Of a stretch of DNA of 40,000 nucleotides, positions 10,466 through 21,771 are shown piece by piece; within the stretch, counting starts at the first letter, position 1, and each line of letters opens with the position of its first letter. The stretch is taken from the NCBI GenBank assembly GCA_012295275.1, contig CM022673.1, positions 27,547,261-27,587,260 of the forward strand, read 5' to 3'. The notes beneath the pieces were generated by a model. The model made no database searches, was not told the DNA's origin, and worked only from the letters and a program-made list of their open reading frames with translations. Origin of the DNA: Chrysomallon squamiferum. Taxonomy: Eukaryota > Mollusca > Gastropoda > Neomphalida > Peltospiridae. The translations under genes and the position numbers were made by a program.

Positions 10466-11749
10466 AAAAACTTTCTAAAAACGTCCATGATGCAGAAATT
10501 CAGAGCTTGCCATAGAAAGCGTCTACGAGTATTCTGCAAGAAAACTGAAGTAATCACTCTTCATCCACTCGAACACACGACCGGTAAAAACGACATTCTC
10601 ACAGTCCTGAATTCTGCTATTTTCAATATCAAAATCTGATTTTGGCCTCATGTAAAAAAAATACAAGAAATATTTACTTGAATTTGTTACCAATAACAGA
10701 CAATATTCATACTAAAAAGCTGTTTTTAAAAATATGACGTATTAACAACGTTCTATGCATTTTCATCATTATTATTATTGTTGTTGTTGTTGTTGTTATT
10801 ATTATTTTTGTCATTATTGTCATTATTTGTTATATATGTGATCGCTCAAACAAAGGGAACACAAAGTTATTTTTGTAAGTTTAACTTGTTGTTTTGAATA
10901 ATTCGTTGTATTATATTTCAAAATCAAACAATGACATTTTAGCATCGACAGATGGCAAAGCAAATACTGATACATATCTATTCAGATTTTTAAAAACCTA
11001 TTTCTTACATTCAGTCGTACAGTTAAATATTTATATATATTAATTTGTTGAATTCTGCTCTGGTAAATCTGGAAAAAAAGAAGATAAAATAGCTACAGTT
11101 ACTTCTAAAAACTTCGGCTGCTTTCGCTCTCATAATCTTTTGCATATCACCAGTCGCACTGAACAGAAACATAAAATAACCAACTCGTTTTCTTTCCAAT
11201 ATTATTCATATTAACCTACCTACGTCTCCATTTTTAGCAATACTATCAGTTTTCTGCTAAAGCCAAATTGCATAGACGGTCCCTAATATTGCTAGCAGCC
11301 ACAATTATTTGATATAATATAATTCATAAAACTGCTGATTATTTTTCTGTCAAGACCGGATTTTAAAGGTCGGTTCACCGTTTGGTTCAGATCCGCTGTG
11401 AATTGACTAAATTCAATTTTGTCTGAATTTCAGTTATATTGTTTGTGATTTAAACGACAAAAGAAATAATTTGGTTTTCTTTTATTACTGTGAAATACCG
11501 TTCTGCTTTACCGACTCTTTTACACACAAAGACGGATATTAGAAAATTGTTCTGACTGTTTTCTGCTCGAAACGGAAAATAGCGCTTAATGAAATAAAAA
11601 CAAAAAATTCTGATAAAATGTTGTTATTGATGTTTCCGTCTCGTAGACTGTTTTTTCACTTTGGATGGCTAAAAATAACTAAATATAGAAGAAAAAAAAC
11701 AACAAAAAAACACAAAAAAAACGCTTCCAATTTTTGCTGTACACAAATT
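10466..11749. other. Interior between inverted arms, no gene seen
   Basis: About 1.28 kb of AT-rich DNA with an ATT/GTT microsatellite at about 10764-10806. Inward of the arms I see no further inverted similarity. Frames are short in all six readings, so no transposase is encoded. Confidence 0.6.
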
Positions 11750-11847
11750 TAAAATCTGATCGCTTTTAACTGGAGTGGCATTTTTATAAATAAAACACGA
11801 GGTTGATAAGTTATTCATTAATTTTTTAAACAAAAACTTCCTCGTTT
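11750..11847 (-). repeat. Right arm of 1.5 kb inverted-repeat pair
   Basis: Inverted partner of 10372-10465, beginning AAAATCTGATCGCTTTTAAC on the plus strand and ending near CTCGTTT. It contains the block GTTGATAAGTTATTCATTAA, complementary in order to the left arm. No clear target-site duplication could be seen outside the arms. Confidence 0.8.
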
Positions 11848-12071
11848 ATTCTAGCGTATTTCTGAGAGTCTGTTTGTTCTTCCACTCCATCATTTGCTTA
11901 TATTAAAAAATGATAACAAAACAGGAGATGCATAAAAGCCACTGTTTTTAACATTACATCCTTTGTCACAAAGAACGCTGTACGTTTTTTTCAGTGTGTC
12001 CAGATTATTTTTCTATCTCTCTTCATACAAAACAACTTTTACATTTTCGGCAAAAAGCCGTCGCCGTTGCA

Positions 12072-12089
12072 TGACGTCACGTATTTAAG
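12072..12089 (+). promoter_or_regulatory. Possible core promoter: CRE plus TATA-like box
   Basis: A perfect palindromic cAMP-response element TGACGTCA (12072-12079) is followed two bases later by TATTTAAG (12082-12089), a TATA-like box. A start near 12112-12118 would put the ATG at 12127 in a very short leader. A second near-CRE TGACGTGA lies at 12120-12127. A short hyphenated palindrome CGGC-AAAAA-GCCG lies at 12048-12060. CRE/TATA spacing varies widely in animals, so this is suggestive only. Confidence 0.3.
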
Positions 12090-12126
12090 ATCTGAACAAA
12101 TAAACAGTAAACAATACGCTGACGTG

Positions 12127-12192
12127 ATGTTGCTGTCGTTGATGTTGTTGTTACTGCAACTACATACGGAAATACCCGTTGTTTTTTATTGA
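12127..12192 (+). CDS. Very short ORF with hydrophobic leader
   Basis: ATG at 12127, 21 codons, TGA at 12190-12192. The peptide starts MLLSLMLLLLQLHTE, which resembles a signal-peptide core. Part of the hydrophobicity comes from a GTT-like repeat (TTGATGTTGTTGTTACTG), so it may be an accident of low complexity. There is no good splice donor inside it. It is listed because it sits about 40 bases downstream of the CRE/TATA-like pair. It could equally be an upstream ORF or nothing. Confidence 0.12.
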   Translation: MLLSLMLLLLQLHTEIPVVFY

Positions 12193-12689
12193 GACTGACC
12201 CAGTTGACAGTCACACAAGTATTTAATTAACTAAAAAGACCTGTTAAAAAAAAAAAGAGAACTAATTGCTCTGATGACACACAATAGATGTGGTTGAACG
12301 GTTTAAAACTGTACTTCCTCATATAGAGACGATTTGCTTTCATTGTCTCTCTGTCTCTCTGTCTTGCTTCCGCAGTTTTTGTTTGTCACGCTCACGCTAG
12401 TATTGGTTTTTTAAAATGATTTTGTATCTGGGTCTTTTGTTCTCGTTGTCGTTCTTTCGTAGCATTATTAAAGTATTAGTTTGAAATCCTGTCTCGCGTG
12501 TATCTGGATTACTTAGGAATACTGTGTAATATTCCTGAAACAGTCTGTTCCTGCTTTTTCATTATATAGAAATCATTCTTCAGAATATATTTTTCATTAA
12601 TAAAAAGTCTTCATAATTACAATATTGCTCTTTTAACTATTAAAAAAAAAAACCAAACAAGCTAATATGTTTTTACAAATTAAAAGATA

Positions 12690-12690
<1 letters not shown>
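12193..12690. other. Unique AT-rich sequence, no gene seen
   Basis: A CT-rich patch and acceptor-like sequence (tgtcttgcttccgcag, ending 12376) is followed by stops in every frame within about 15 codons. Apart from this and two short A runs nothing is seen. Confidence 0.45.
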
Positions 12691-12738
<48 letters not shown>

Positions 12739-12793
12739 TACACCCATACAAAAATGCATACTTACGGACATATATATGTATGTATACATGGAT

Positions 12794-12826
<33 letters not shown>

Positions 12827-12886
12827 TACATGTATACATACATACATACATATGTAAGCAATATACTTATATATACATACACATAG

Positions 12887-12939
<53 letters not shown>

Positions 12940-12985
12940 CATATACGTAGTCTTACATACATACATATACACATACATTGTCCAT
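12691..12985. repeat. CA / ATAC / ATATAC compound microsatellite
   Basis: A CA run of about 45 bases (12691-12735), then ATAC and TATA units, and a regular hexanucleotide ATATAC array at about 12888-12944 with a decayed ATAC tail. Frames crossing it encode His-Thr or Tyr-Ile repeats only. Confidence 0.96.
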
Positions 12986-13355
12986 AGCAATCTTTCTTAT
13001 TTTATTTGCATCTTTTATTCATGCGTGCAGGCTTCAAATTTCGAAACAAACAAAGAAATCGGTTTCATTCATATTATACACAGAAAAGCATTCTAATGAA
13101 AAGTAGAAATCTGCATTTTCTTTAATCAGTGTTAAGCAATTCGTAACGGCAGAAAGTCATCTACATATAAATTAATTAATCTAATTAGCATAAGTAATAT
13201 CATTCAGCTGCCGATTCTAACAAACAACTTTTTATGTTGGGTACAGTCAAAGTTCATATGTAACATAATGTACATAAATACGTTAACTTCACTTTCTTAT
13301 AAGTCTTTGAACAGCAAAACGTAAACACTGAAACTTAACTGTAAAATTTATAAAT
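12986..13355. other. Unique AT-rich sequence, no gene seen
   Basis: AT-rich DNA with frequent stops. Nothing is recognised. Confidence 0.5.
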
Positions 13356-13357
13356 AA

Positions 13358-13545
13358 TAATGATCATGATGATGATAATGATGATGACTTCGATGATGAT
13401 TCATAAATAAATAAATAAATGAACAGACAAACGAACAAATAAATAAACAAACAAATAAATAAACAAACAAACAAATAAATAAACAAACAAATATACAAAC
13501 AAACAAACTAACAAACGAAAAAATACATAAATAAACAAGCAAAAA
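13358..13545. repeat. GATGAT then AAAT/AAAC microsatellite
   Basis: A short GAT patch (about 13364-13400) is followed by an alternating AAAT/AAAC tetranucleotide tract to about 13545. Confidence 0.93.
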
Positions 13546-13754
13546 TAAAAGCATCCATATCTCGAATGCAATTTAAAACTATTTACTGTGATTTACTCCG
13601 ACAAATTCATCAAAACTTCAAAGCCTCGTCAATTACTCAATCTTGTTTTACCACGGAAACGTTTTTAATTCGTCTTGTTTTACAACACAGAATTCATATA
13701 AACTCATGTCGAGCATTGAGGAACTTGAAGTGAAAGCAGGAGAAGAATTTTTAG

Positions 13755-13779
13755 AAAAAAAAAAAAAAAAAAAAAAAAA
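13755..13779. repeat. Poly(A) run
   Basis: About 25 consecutive A. It is one of six homopolymer A or T runs longer than 20 bases between 13.7 and 15.3 kb. The others lie at 14214-14243, 14564-14591, 14671-14695, 14917-14938 and 15246-15268. Confidence 0.95.
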
Positions 13780-14030
13780 CACATAAAGAAATTCGTTATC
13801 GTCAGCGACTGGATGGCAAACAAGCAACATAAACTCAGAATGTTGTAAGATAAATGAAAAGATCATTTAGTAACACGGACACATAGCTGGCATTTACTCA
13901 TCTTCTTTACTTGTCTCTTATATATATATATATACGTGTTTGTTCATTTCGTGTTTGGCCACTCGAAAAACCTCGAATATAACTAAAATTATTTTTCTGC
14001 ATCTGTATTTTATGTGCTTTTCTTTTATCA

Positions 14031-14210
14031 TTTCTGTCCTTCTTTTTAATTTTTAATTTCTTTCATGATATATCCTTTTCTTTCTTTTTCTTCTATTTTG
14101 TATTTCTTTCTTTCTTTCATTTCTTTCTTTACTCCTTTCTTTCTTTCTTTCTTTCTTTATTTTATCACTCTTTCCTTATTTTATAATTAATTTCACAAAT
14201 CAGAAATTAA

Positions 14211-14243
<33 letters not shown>
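14031..14243. repeat. TTTC-rich tract and poly(A) run
   Basis: A pyrimidine-rich TTTC/TTCT tract (about 14031-14170) is followed, after about 40 bases, by a 30-base A run (14214-14243). Confidence 0.9.
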
Positions 14244-14245
<2 letters not shown>

Positions 14246-14563
14246 TGTTAGTAGGTCAATTAGACTGTGGAGTTCTGATTTTTCTCAAACGTTGTTGTTG
14301 TAGCTGTTGTTCACACAGCTGACCACTGCAGATTAAACGTCTTATCACTCTCACTTTGTTAAAACCTGTTTATTAACGCTTTGAATACCACACTGAGTCT
14401 TTGTGCTCGTTTAAAGATTTTTGTCTCGGTTTAGGCGCCTCGTTGCCTTTCGTCATTATAACGATATCATACTAACAGTCAGACGTGAAAAAATAAAAAA
14501 ATTATTAAAAGAATCTTCAAGAGCCGAGGCATTCATGTCGCAATAAGCTGATGTGAGAGAATC

Positions 14564-14594
<31 letters not shown>

Positions 14595-14709
14595 GATGCT
14601 CCGCGATTTTTGTCGTTGAAAATTGTTACGGTTTTTATTTAATGATAAACTGGGTCGGGTCTATAATTATGAAAAAAAAAAAAAAAAAAAAAAAAAGAAA
14701 GAAAAAAAG
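14564..14709. repeat. Two poly(A) runs
   Basis: A runs at 14564-14591 and 14671-14695, the second with GAAA units to 14709. The ~80 bases between them are not repetitive. Confidence 0.92.
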
Positions 14710-14916
14710 GATGTTTGGTTTCAAATACGAGCTGAAATGGGTTTTATTATAAGTGTCTGTATGTCTTTTTCTGTTTGTGTGTCTGTCTGTTTAGCTGTCT
14801 TTTTAGCTACGTATTTTTCATTCCTTTGTGTTTGATCGCTCTATAATTAATATTTTTCTTTTTTTTAAATAATCACTTATTCTCAAACTGATGATGATAA
14901 TAATTGGCGGTCCTCA

Positions 14917-15017
14917 AAAAAAAAAAAAAAAAAAAAAAAGTATAAAAAGTGTGTGTACATATATATATAATAACAGTACTAGCAATACTACCAACAACAA
15001 CAACAACACTACTAATA
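14917..15017. repeat. Poly(A), AT and CAA/AAT patches
   Basis: A run at 14917-14938, a short AT run (about 14959-14969), and CAACAACAA then AATAATAAT units (about 14993-15024). Confidence 0.9.
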
Positions 15018-15245
15018 ATAATAATGAATAGGCACCGAACGTTAATATACCTCATATCTCAAAAAGGAACAGTATTAAACAAACATTCCCCTAAACAGAA
15101 AACAAAATCTAACAGGCAGTTACCATAGACAATTGTCTAAATGTCATTTCAATTTTTAGTTCTTGTTACAATTTTTTTTTAAATGCTCATATTATAATAG
15201 AATCTTTTTCTGTCACTGGAGGAAATAATTATATAGTCTTTAATT

Positions 15246-15630
15246 TTTTTTTTTTTTTTTTTTTTTTTAAATCTTTGGGTGACAATATAAATGTGAAATT
15301 TGAGACAAACGATTCTTTTTTTTCTTTCATGAATATCACAAAGAAGACAAAAACACAAACACCAGACAGAGAAACGGACGGATAAGTAAAGATAAATAAA
15401 GAGAGCAAGAAATAAAGATGAAAAGAAAAGATAAAGGTGAAAAGGAATGCATAGAAAAACAGAGAGACAGACAATCACACAGACGGACAATCATACAGAC
15501 AGACATTTAGACTAACAGATAAACAAACAGGCAACAGAAAAATATGCACACATACATACATACGTACGAACAGAGACAAGCAGTCAAATAGTCAGACTGG
15601 CTGACTGACAGACAAATGGACAGAAAACCC
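15246..15630. repeat. Poly(T) then degenerate GAAA/GACA region
   Basis: T run at 15246-15268, then from about 15340 a purine-biased region of GAAA, GACA and ACAT units with no exact period. It reads as a decayed tetranucleotide repeat. Confidence 0.75.
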
Positions 15631-15978
15631 CACAACAAATGCTAATATATATATTTAAAAATATTTAATAGTATTTTACAAGTTATATATAGAAAACAAT
15701 ACTACACATACACTGTACAGTTTCAGATCTAACATCAAAGCATCTAATGTTGTTTTTTTTCACGCGATAACGAAGACGAATTCTATGTTAACTGTGTTAC
15801 TGTAACGACTGATTGGACACATTTAACAAGGACTGCATGTTGTGAAAAGAATTTTCCAGAATTAACCTGACTGTCGTCAAAAATGTGAGTTGATAGGTCT
15901 TCAGCACGAAAAAAAAAAAAATAATAATGAAAAGAAAAAATGCCGTCATATTTCGGTACGGAAGTGTTGGTAATTTTT

Positions 15979-16210
15979 TATATATATATATATATATATA
16001 TAAATCAGAAAAAAAAAATCTGTAAACAATTAAAAACAACAACAACAACAACCCCCCCCAAAAAAACAAATTATAAAACACAACAAATAAGTAAAAAAAA
16101 CAAATTATAATAAAAACAAACTAATAAAAATAAAGAAAGAAAAAAAAAAAAAAAGAAAAAAAAGAAGAACAACAAATAACAAAAATAACAACAAACAAAT
16201 AAAAAACATC
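15979..16210. repeat. AT run and long A-rich low-complexity region
   Basis: AT run (15979-16002), CAACAACAAC with a nine-C run (about 16037-16058), then A-rich AAAC/AAAT/AAAG sequence to about 16210. Confidence 0.9.
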
Positions 16211-16384
16211 CACCAAAATAAACAAATAAAACGAAAGCTCTCTTGTTATCTGTCTCTGTCTCTCTCTGTGTTCTCTCATTCGATTCCAAGCGCATACCTT
16301 TCAGATATAATTATAAACATGTCTACTTGTTTATAAGGTAAATAAATAGAAAAAGAATTGTTTTATTTAAAAGAACAAACGCTG

Positions 16385-16575
16385 AGAAATAAATAAATAA
16401 ATAAATTAATTAATTAATTAATAAATAAAAAGTTAATAATAATAATAATAATAATAATTATAATAATGACGACTATGATGATAATAATCATAATAATAAT
16501 AATAATAATTATGACGAGGATGATAATAACGATGATTATAACAACAAAACAATAACATCGATAATTAAATAAATG
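16385..16575. repeat. AAAT / TTAA / AAT microsatellite
   Basis: AAAT units (16388-16408), four TTAA units, then AAT units interspersed with ATG and GAT units to about 16573. Confidence 0.93.
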
Positions 16576-16792
16576 TATCCAGTTTACAGTTCTCATATTT
16601 CATTTCAGTTATCAATCAATGCACGTGACCCGGATATTGCACAGCCTTGTATTCAAAATGCTTTCCGTAGTCTTAAACGTCTGACAATCGATCTGCTCAT
16701 TTCTCAGAAAAAAAGTTGAAACGTTACAAATCGCGATACTTTGCTGATCGATTTGATTTAGCTCTTCCAAAAGATCAAGATATTTGAAAGGG

Positions 16793-16918
<126 letters not shown>

Positions 16919-16958
16919 TGCAAATTAAAACTTTTAATATCATGCTGCTTAATATGGA

Positions 16959-17590
16959 AAAAAAAAAAAAAAAAAAAAAACCGACAACATCGTAAAATAA
17001 AATTATTTCGTTTGGCATTATGCCGTCGATAATCTGATTCTGTTATTACTGATATTTTGAAAGGGATTATATCCAATGATATAAATGTTATTAAGAAATT
17101 AATGTCATTAAGGCAGATAACCACTGAACATACTACATTTATATCTTATTTATAACTAAAAATATCATTTTTCTTAAACAAAAACAAACAAACAAACAAA
17201 AAAGAAAACCGTTTGAAATGTCTCAGTTTTTAGATACAAAGGTCACCATCGGCACAAGTATACAACTACAACCCCTACGTCATTACAAGTACAAAAAGGT
17301 CAAAAATGCAGAAATCGGAAAGACAGGAATTACTGCAGGCTTTTAACGTTTTGGAAGTAGAAACGGTGTCAAGAAAATTCCGTACGTAGTGAAGAAATGC
17401 AATTATTATAACTGAATTAGATTTTGCTTCCAACGTAATTACTATATCTTAATATATAGACATATACGAGTTCACTATCACAGTTCAAAACAGAGATTAG
17501 ATTCACATTGTACTCAAATGAACTTTACTGAATTTCTTTTCGTTTCGTTTTTGTTTTGTTTTTATCAAGATAAAAAGAACAGGAAAAAGT
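16959..17590. other. Poly(A) run then unique AT-rich sequence
   Basis: A run at 16959-16980, an AAAC patch (17178-17200) and otherwise non-repetitive sequence. A 170-codon minus-strand frame (16612-17124) spans the GA and A tracts. Its flanks are not recognisable and I regard it as a repeat artefact. Confidence 0.5.
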
Positions 17591-17599
17591 AGAGCGTTA

Positions 17600-17870
17600 A
17601 AAAAAAAAAAAAATGGAAAAAAAAAAAAAAGAAAATAAGAAAGTAAAGTTCATAAAAAATAGAAGCTATTTATAAGTGCACTTTTTATTAGTCAGCATCA
17701 ACATGTCAGAATCGACTTTTATTTCATTCGTTATTTTCTTTTTCTTTTTCTTGTCTTAAAAGACAAAATAATAATAACAATAATGTTAATGATAATTATA
17801 ATAATGATGATCATAATAATTATCATGATGACAAAAATAAAACAACAACAACAACGAAAAACAACCTTGG
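17600..17870. repeat. A-rich and AAT/GAT low-complexity region
   Basis: A runs at 17600-17613 and 17617-17630, a TTTC patch, then AAT, GAT and CAA units (17768-17858). Confidence 0.85.
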
Positions 17871-18003
17871 AATGTGCTCTTTATTATCACGGGAAGGTGC
17901 TTAAAAACATCTCTTCTTGCTAGATGGTAAGAGTAGAAAACGAAACAAATGAAAACGGTTTCTTATCGCCTTTTCATCATAATATAATACAAACACACAC
18001 AAA

Positions 18004-18006
<3 letters not shown>

Positions 18007-18043
<37 letters not shown>

Positions 18044-18052
18044 AATAATAAC
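18007..18052. repeat. CAA microsatellite
   Basis: About a dozen CAA units followed by AAT units. On the minus strand it reads as poly-Val inside a 69-codon ATG frame (17963-18172). Confidence 0.96.
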
Positions 18053-18054
18053 GA

Positions 18055-18375
18055 CGAAAGATAAAAACAAGATTTGAAATGTCAGAGAAAAACGATGTCG
18101 TGCATCATGCAAAGAACTTTCCGATGATTTCCGCGGGCTGTGTGTTTCTGCCAAGGACGATAACGCGAACATTTTGTTCTCGGTGACAAGCGAACGGAAC
18201 TCAGATCAGAAATTGGATCGTTGCACTCTTAGCGTGCTAAAAATAGCAACACGAGACGATTAGATAAGGTACTCCCTGTAACCGGAAGTTACTTCATTAG
18301 TCATGCTTCGAACGACTCCTTTTAAAAAAGTGACACACGTGACAGGTCAATTAAGGTCACTTTACGTAGTAGCGT
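18055..18375. other. Higher-complexity island
   Basis: About 320 bases with more GC and CpG than the surroundings and no simple repeats. It contains an E-box palindrome CACGTG (18336-18341) immediately before a perfect direct repeat AGGTCA-ATTA-AGGTCA (18344-18359). It is enhancer-like in look only. Confidence 0.4.
18344..18359 (+). promoter_or_regulatory. DR4 nuclear-receptor half-site pair
   Basis: Two perfect AGGTCA half-sites in direct orientation separated by ATTA. DR4 spacing is known for thyroid-hormone and LXR-type receptor heterodimers with RXR. An adjacent CACGTG E-box lies two bases upstream. Occupancy cannot be inferred from sequence alone. Confidence 0.35.
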
Positions 18376-18388
18376 TGTTCAAGTAAAA

Positions 18389-18527
18389 AAAATGAAAAAA
18401 TAAAAAATAAAAAATAAAAAATAAAGAAAATAAAAAGGACACAATTATGCCATTCACATGCAATTATTTTCTATTATCAGCTTTTGTGTGGGCTGCTGGT
18501 TGTATGTTACTGTGTTAGTAGGTTATA

Positions 18528-18561
<34 letters not shown>

Positions 18562-18640
18562 TCACACCAAAGATAAAATACGTTGAACTGAAAATAAATA
18601 AATATATAAATATATAAATAAATAAATAAATAAAACATTG
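18389..18640. repeat. AAAAAT, poly(T) and AAAT tracts
   Basis: AAAAAT units (18389-18436), a T run (18532-18558), and AAAT/ATA units (18592-18634). Confidence 0.92.
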
Positions 18641-18765
18641 TATAGGGAAAGGGACCATTTGTTATTTTCTCTTGAAAGTTACGGACGTACAGATTTTTAT
18701 AACTATTTTTTAGCAGTTGTGGTATTAAGTTTCGATATATGTAGACATACATGCAACTTATGCAA

Positions 18766-18800
18766 ACACACGCACACACACACACAGACAGACAGACACA
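18766..18800. repeat. CA and GACA microsatellite
   Basis: Short CA run followed by GACA units. Confidence 0.9.
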
Positions 18801-18889
18801 CATCTAAACATTCACACGTTTCAGACATTAAAAATAAAAATGCAAGTATCCATACCTAGAAAAGCAGATAAACACATACACACATGGAG

Positions 18890-19800
18890 ACAAACACTCA
18901 CAAACAGAATCGTCATTTCAAAACGGATATGACGAAGATGGACTTGGACAGAAAACTGCAGAGTTGAATGCCAGCAGCAAAACCCTGTCTTTATCGACAG
19001 AGTAGTAATAGCAGTATGTCTCTAACACAGATGCTGACGACAAAATAATATCAGATAAAACTGGAACTGAAATATCTCTTTATCTTCATCCGCTTGTCTT
19101 GAAAACAGTGATTAACAAGGCGTTTTTTCACGCGGCATAAGATCCAGTGATTAGCTTCTGAGTTATTTTCCATCAAAATACGTCACAGACAGAGAGAACG
19201 ATGCCTACGACATCATTCAGTCGCGATATAAAGATCAAAAGTCAAGAGGCATAAAATGTATTTATCCCGTTCTTGACCACAATTACAGATAAATATCCGG
19301 CCGGTCCGATAATCCGGGGTCGGACTGTACGTAAGTAAAAAATTTAAATTCTCTTTGATCTTCATCGATCACCTTCGAAGCCAAAAACGAAGTATATCTA
19401 ACTTTTATCACCCGTGACCTTCGAGATAGAGACGCGTCGTCTTTTAAAGCACGACAGTTCTTCCAGTCTGAATAATCCAATTTAAAATCTGTGAGAACAA
19501 TTTTGAAAGAACTCTATTTAATTCGCCTGTTCGCGTCTGCTCTCGTTTTAAGCCCGATGCGTTGTCGTTAAAAAGAGTTCGATGAAGTCCGACAATCAAC
19601 GTTTTTAGTAGCTGTGGGCTTTTGCTTTTGTCAGATATTTATTTCTACATGTCTGACAGATTTGGTTTTTAGCTGGTACCAGCCTTCAGTGTTCGGAAAC
19701 TGCTCGCGTTGCTGTAATTAATTCCTGTCTGTAATTCAGATCATGCCAAAGGTTATTACGGCTAAGAAACACGGCTAATGCGTCCTGCCGGCTGCGTTTT
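18890..19800. other. Long higher-complexity island
   Basis: About 900 bases almost free of simple repeats, with mixed composition and many CpGs, between repeat-rich zones. It contains a possible transposon end (19283-19329), TAATTA homeodomain-type cores near 19717, and runs into the exon candidate at 19831. No long frame is open. It could be conserved regulatory DNA or transcript sequence. Confidence 0.45.
19283..19329 (-). mobile_element. Possible pogo/Tigger-like transposon end
   Basis: On the minus strand, TA (19328-19329) is followed by CAGTCCGACCCCGGATTATC, then GGACCGGCCGGATA. A CAG start next to TA, with repeated TCCG/CCGGATTATCGG blocks, resembles terminal repeats of pogo/Tigger elements (Tc1/mariner superfamily). 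The segment also holds an imperfect hairpin GTCCGA...TCGGAC (19304-19325). I found no matching second end and no transposase fragment, so it would be a truncated relic. The resemblance is from memory of the family style, not from an alignment. Confidence 0.25.
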
Positions 19801-19830
19801 TTATTTTTTTTTTTTTTTTTTTTTCTTCAG

Positions 19831-19913
19831 AGTAAAAAGCGATTATTATCTGCCCGGAATTTGTTGTACGTTTTTGCTGAACATGTTTTGAGCCAGCAGG
19901 CGAGTGATTTAAA
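19831..19913 (+). CDS. Candidate internal exon (unknown gene)
   Basis: A long T tract ending ttttcttcag is followed by 83 bases that end at AAA|GTGAGT, a good donor. Only frame 0 is open: 27 codons plus two bases. The peptide includes SKKRLLSARNLLYVF and AEHVLSQQASDL, an amphipathic, helix-prone composition. The other two frames stop early. Entry is in phase 0 and exit after two bases of a codon. It directly follows the 0.9 kb higher-complexity island. The T tract may be a homopolymer repeat that mimics a pyrimidine tract. No family is recognised. Confidence 0.33.
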
Positions 19914-19938
19914 GTGAGTAAATAAAATGTCGTACAAT

Positions 19939-20179
19939 TTTTTTTTTTTTTTTTTTTTTATTTTATTTTTTTACCATCTCGGTGAGAATAGATAAGACTT
20001 CATAATAATATTTAAGATTTTTAAACATTTTTCGGTAGTGAAGCATTATTGTCATCATCATCATCATCATCATCGACATCATCATCATCATCATCATCAT
20101 CGTTGTCGTCTACGTTACCATAATTATCATGAGCATTATTATTATTATTGTTATTGTTGTTATTATTATCATCATCATA

Positions 20180-20224
<45 letters not shown>

Positions 20225-20225
20225 A
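19939..20225. repeat. Poly(T), CAT and ATT microsatellites
   Basis: T run (19939-19959), CAT units (20053-20102) and an ATT tract (20138-20224) with GTT and ATC interruptions. Confidence 0.95.
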
Positions 20226-20229
20226 TGCT

Positions 20230-21275
<1,046 letters not shown>

Positions 21276-21522
21276 TGTCTGTCTATGAATGTATCTATGT
21301 ATGTAGGTGGTTGCCTAACTTAATTTATTCATTTAGTCAAAGAGTTAAAGTTTCGTGCGAACTGTACAGCGCGTTTTCTTCACACAGAATTCTGTTAACT
21401 TCTTCTATTAACTTCCCGTTACAAATCATAATTGCTCTATGCTTCACCTGCATCTTGTAAAGTATATTTTTTCTTTTTTTTCTTTTCTCTCTCTCGCTTT
21501 CTTTGTTTTTTTAATTCGGCAG

Positions 21523-21605
21523 ATTTGGCATTTTTAACTGGGGCATTGAACAGGTTGTCGGAACAGGTTGGTTCAGTTACTGAAGATAAATTTAGCCAGA
21601 CTTAG
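21523..21605 (+). CDS. Candidate terminal exon (unknown gene)
   Basis: A pyrimidine tract (cgctttctttgttttttt) and AG at 21521-21522 precede a frame that takes two bases of a split codon and then 26 codons to TAG at 21603-21605. The peptide contains LAFLTGALNRLSEQVGSV and ends TEDKFSQT. A second frame after the same acceptor is open for 19 codons, so the frame choice is uncertain. The composition is protein-like but the stretch is short. No upstream exon ending after one base of a codon was identified. Confidence 0.2.
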
Positions 21606-21769
21606 ACTGCGTATGCCCCGCTTCTGGAAAAAACGGTTCTTTAATAAGAAAGAGTGAAATTAGGGATATTTCTGATTTGTTAAAAATAAATACAAAATAA
21701 ATAAAAAAAAAAAAGAATAAAATAAAAATAGGACTGCTTTATTCCAAAATAGCATGCATGCAGACATGC

Positions 21770-21771
<2 letters not shown>

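Noticed and set aside
12340-12415. Strong-looking acceptor tgtcttgcttccgcag
   Set aside because: The pyrimidine tract is a CTCTGT simple repeat and all three frames stop within about 15 codons.
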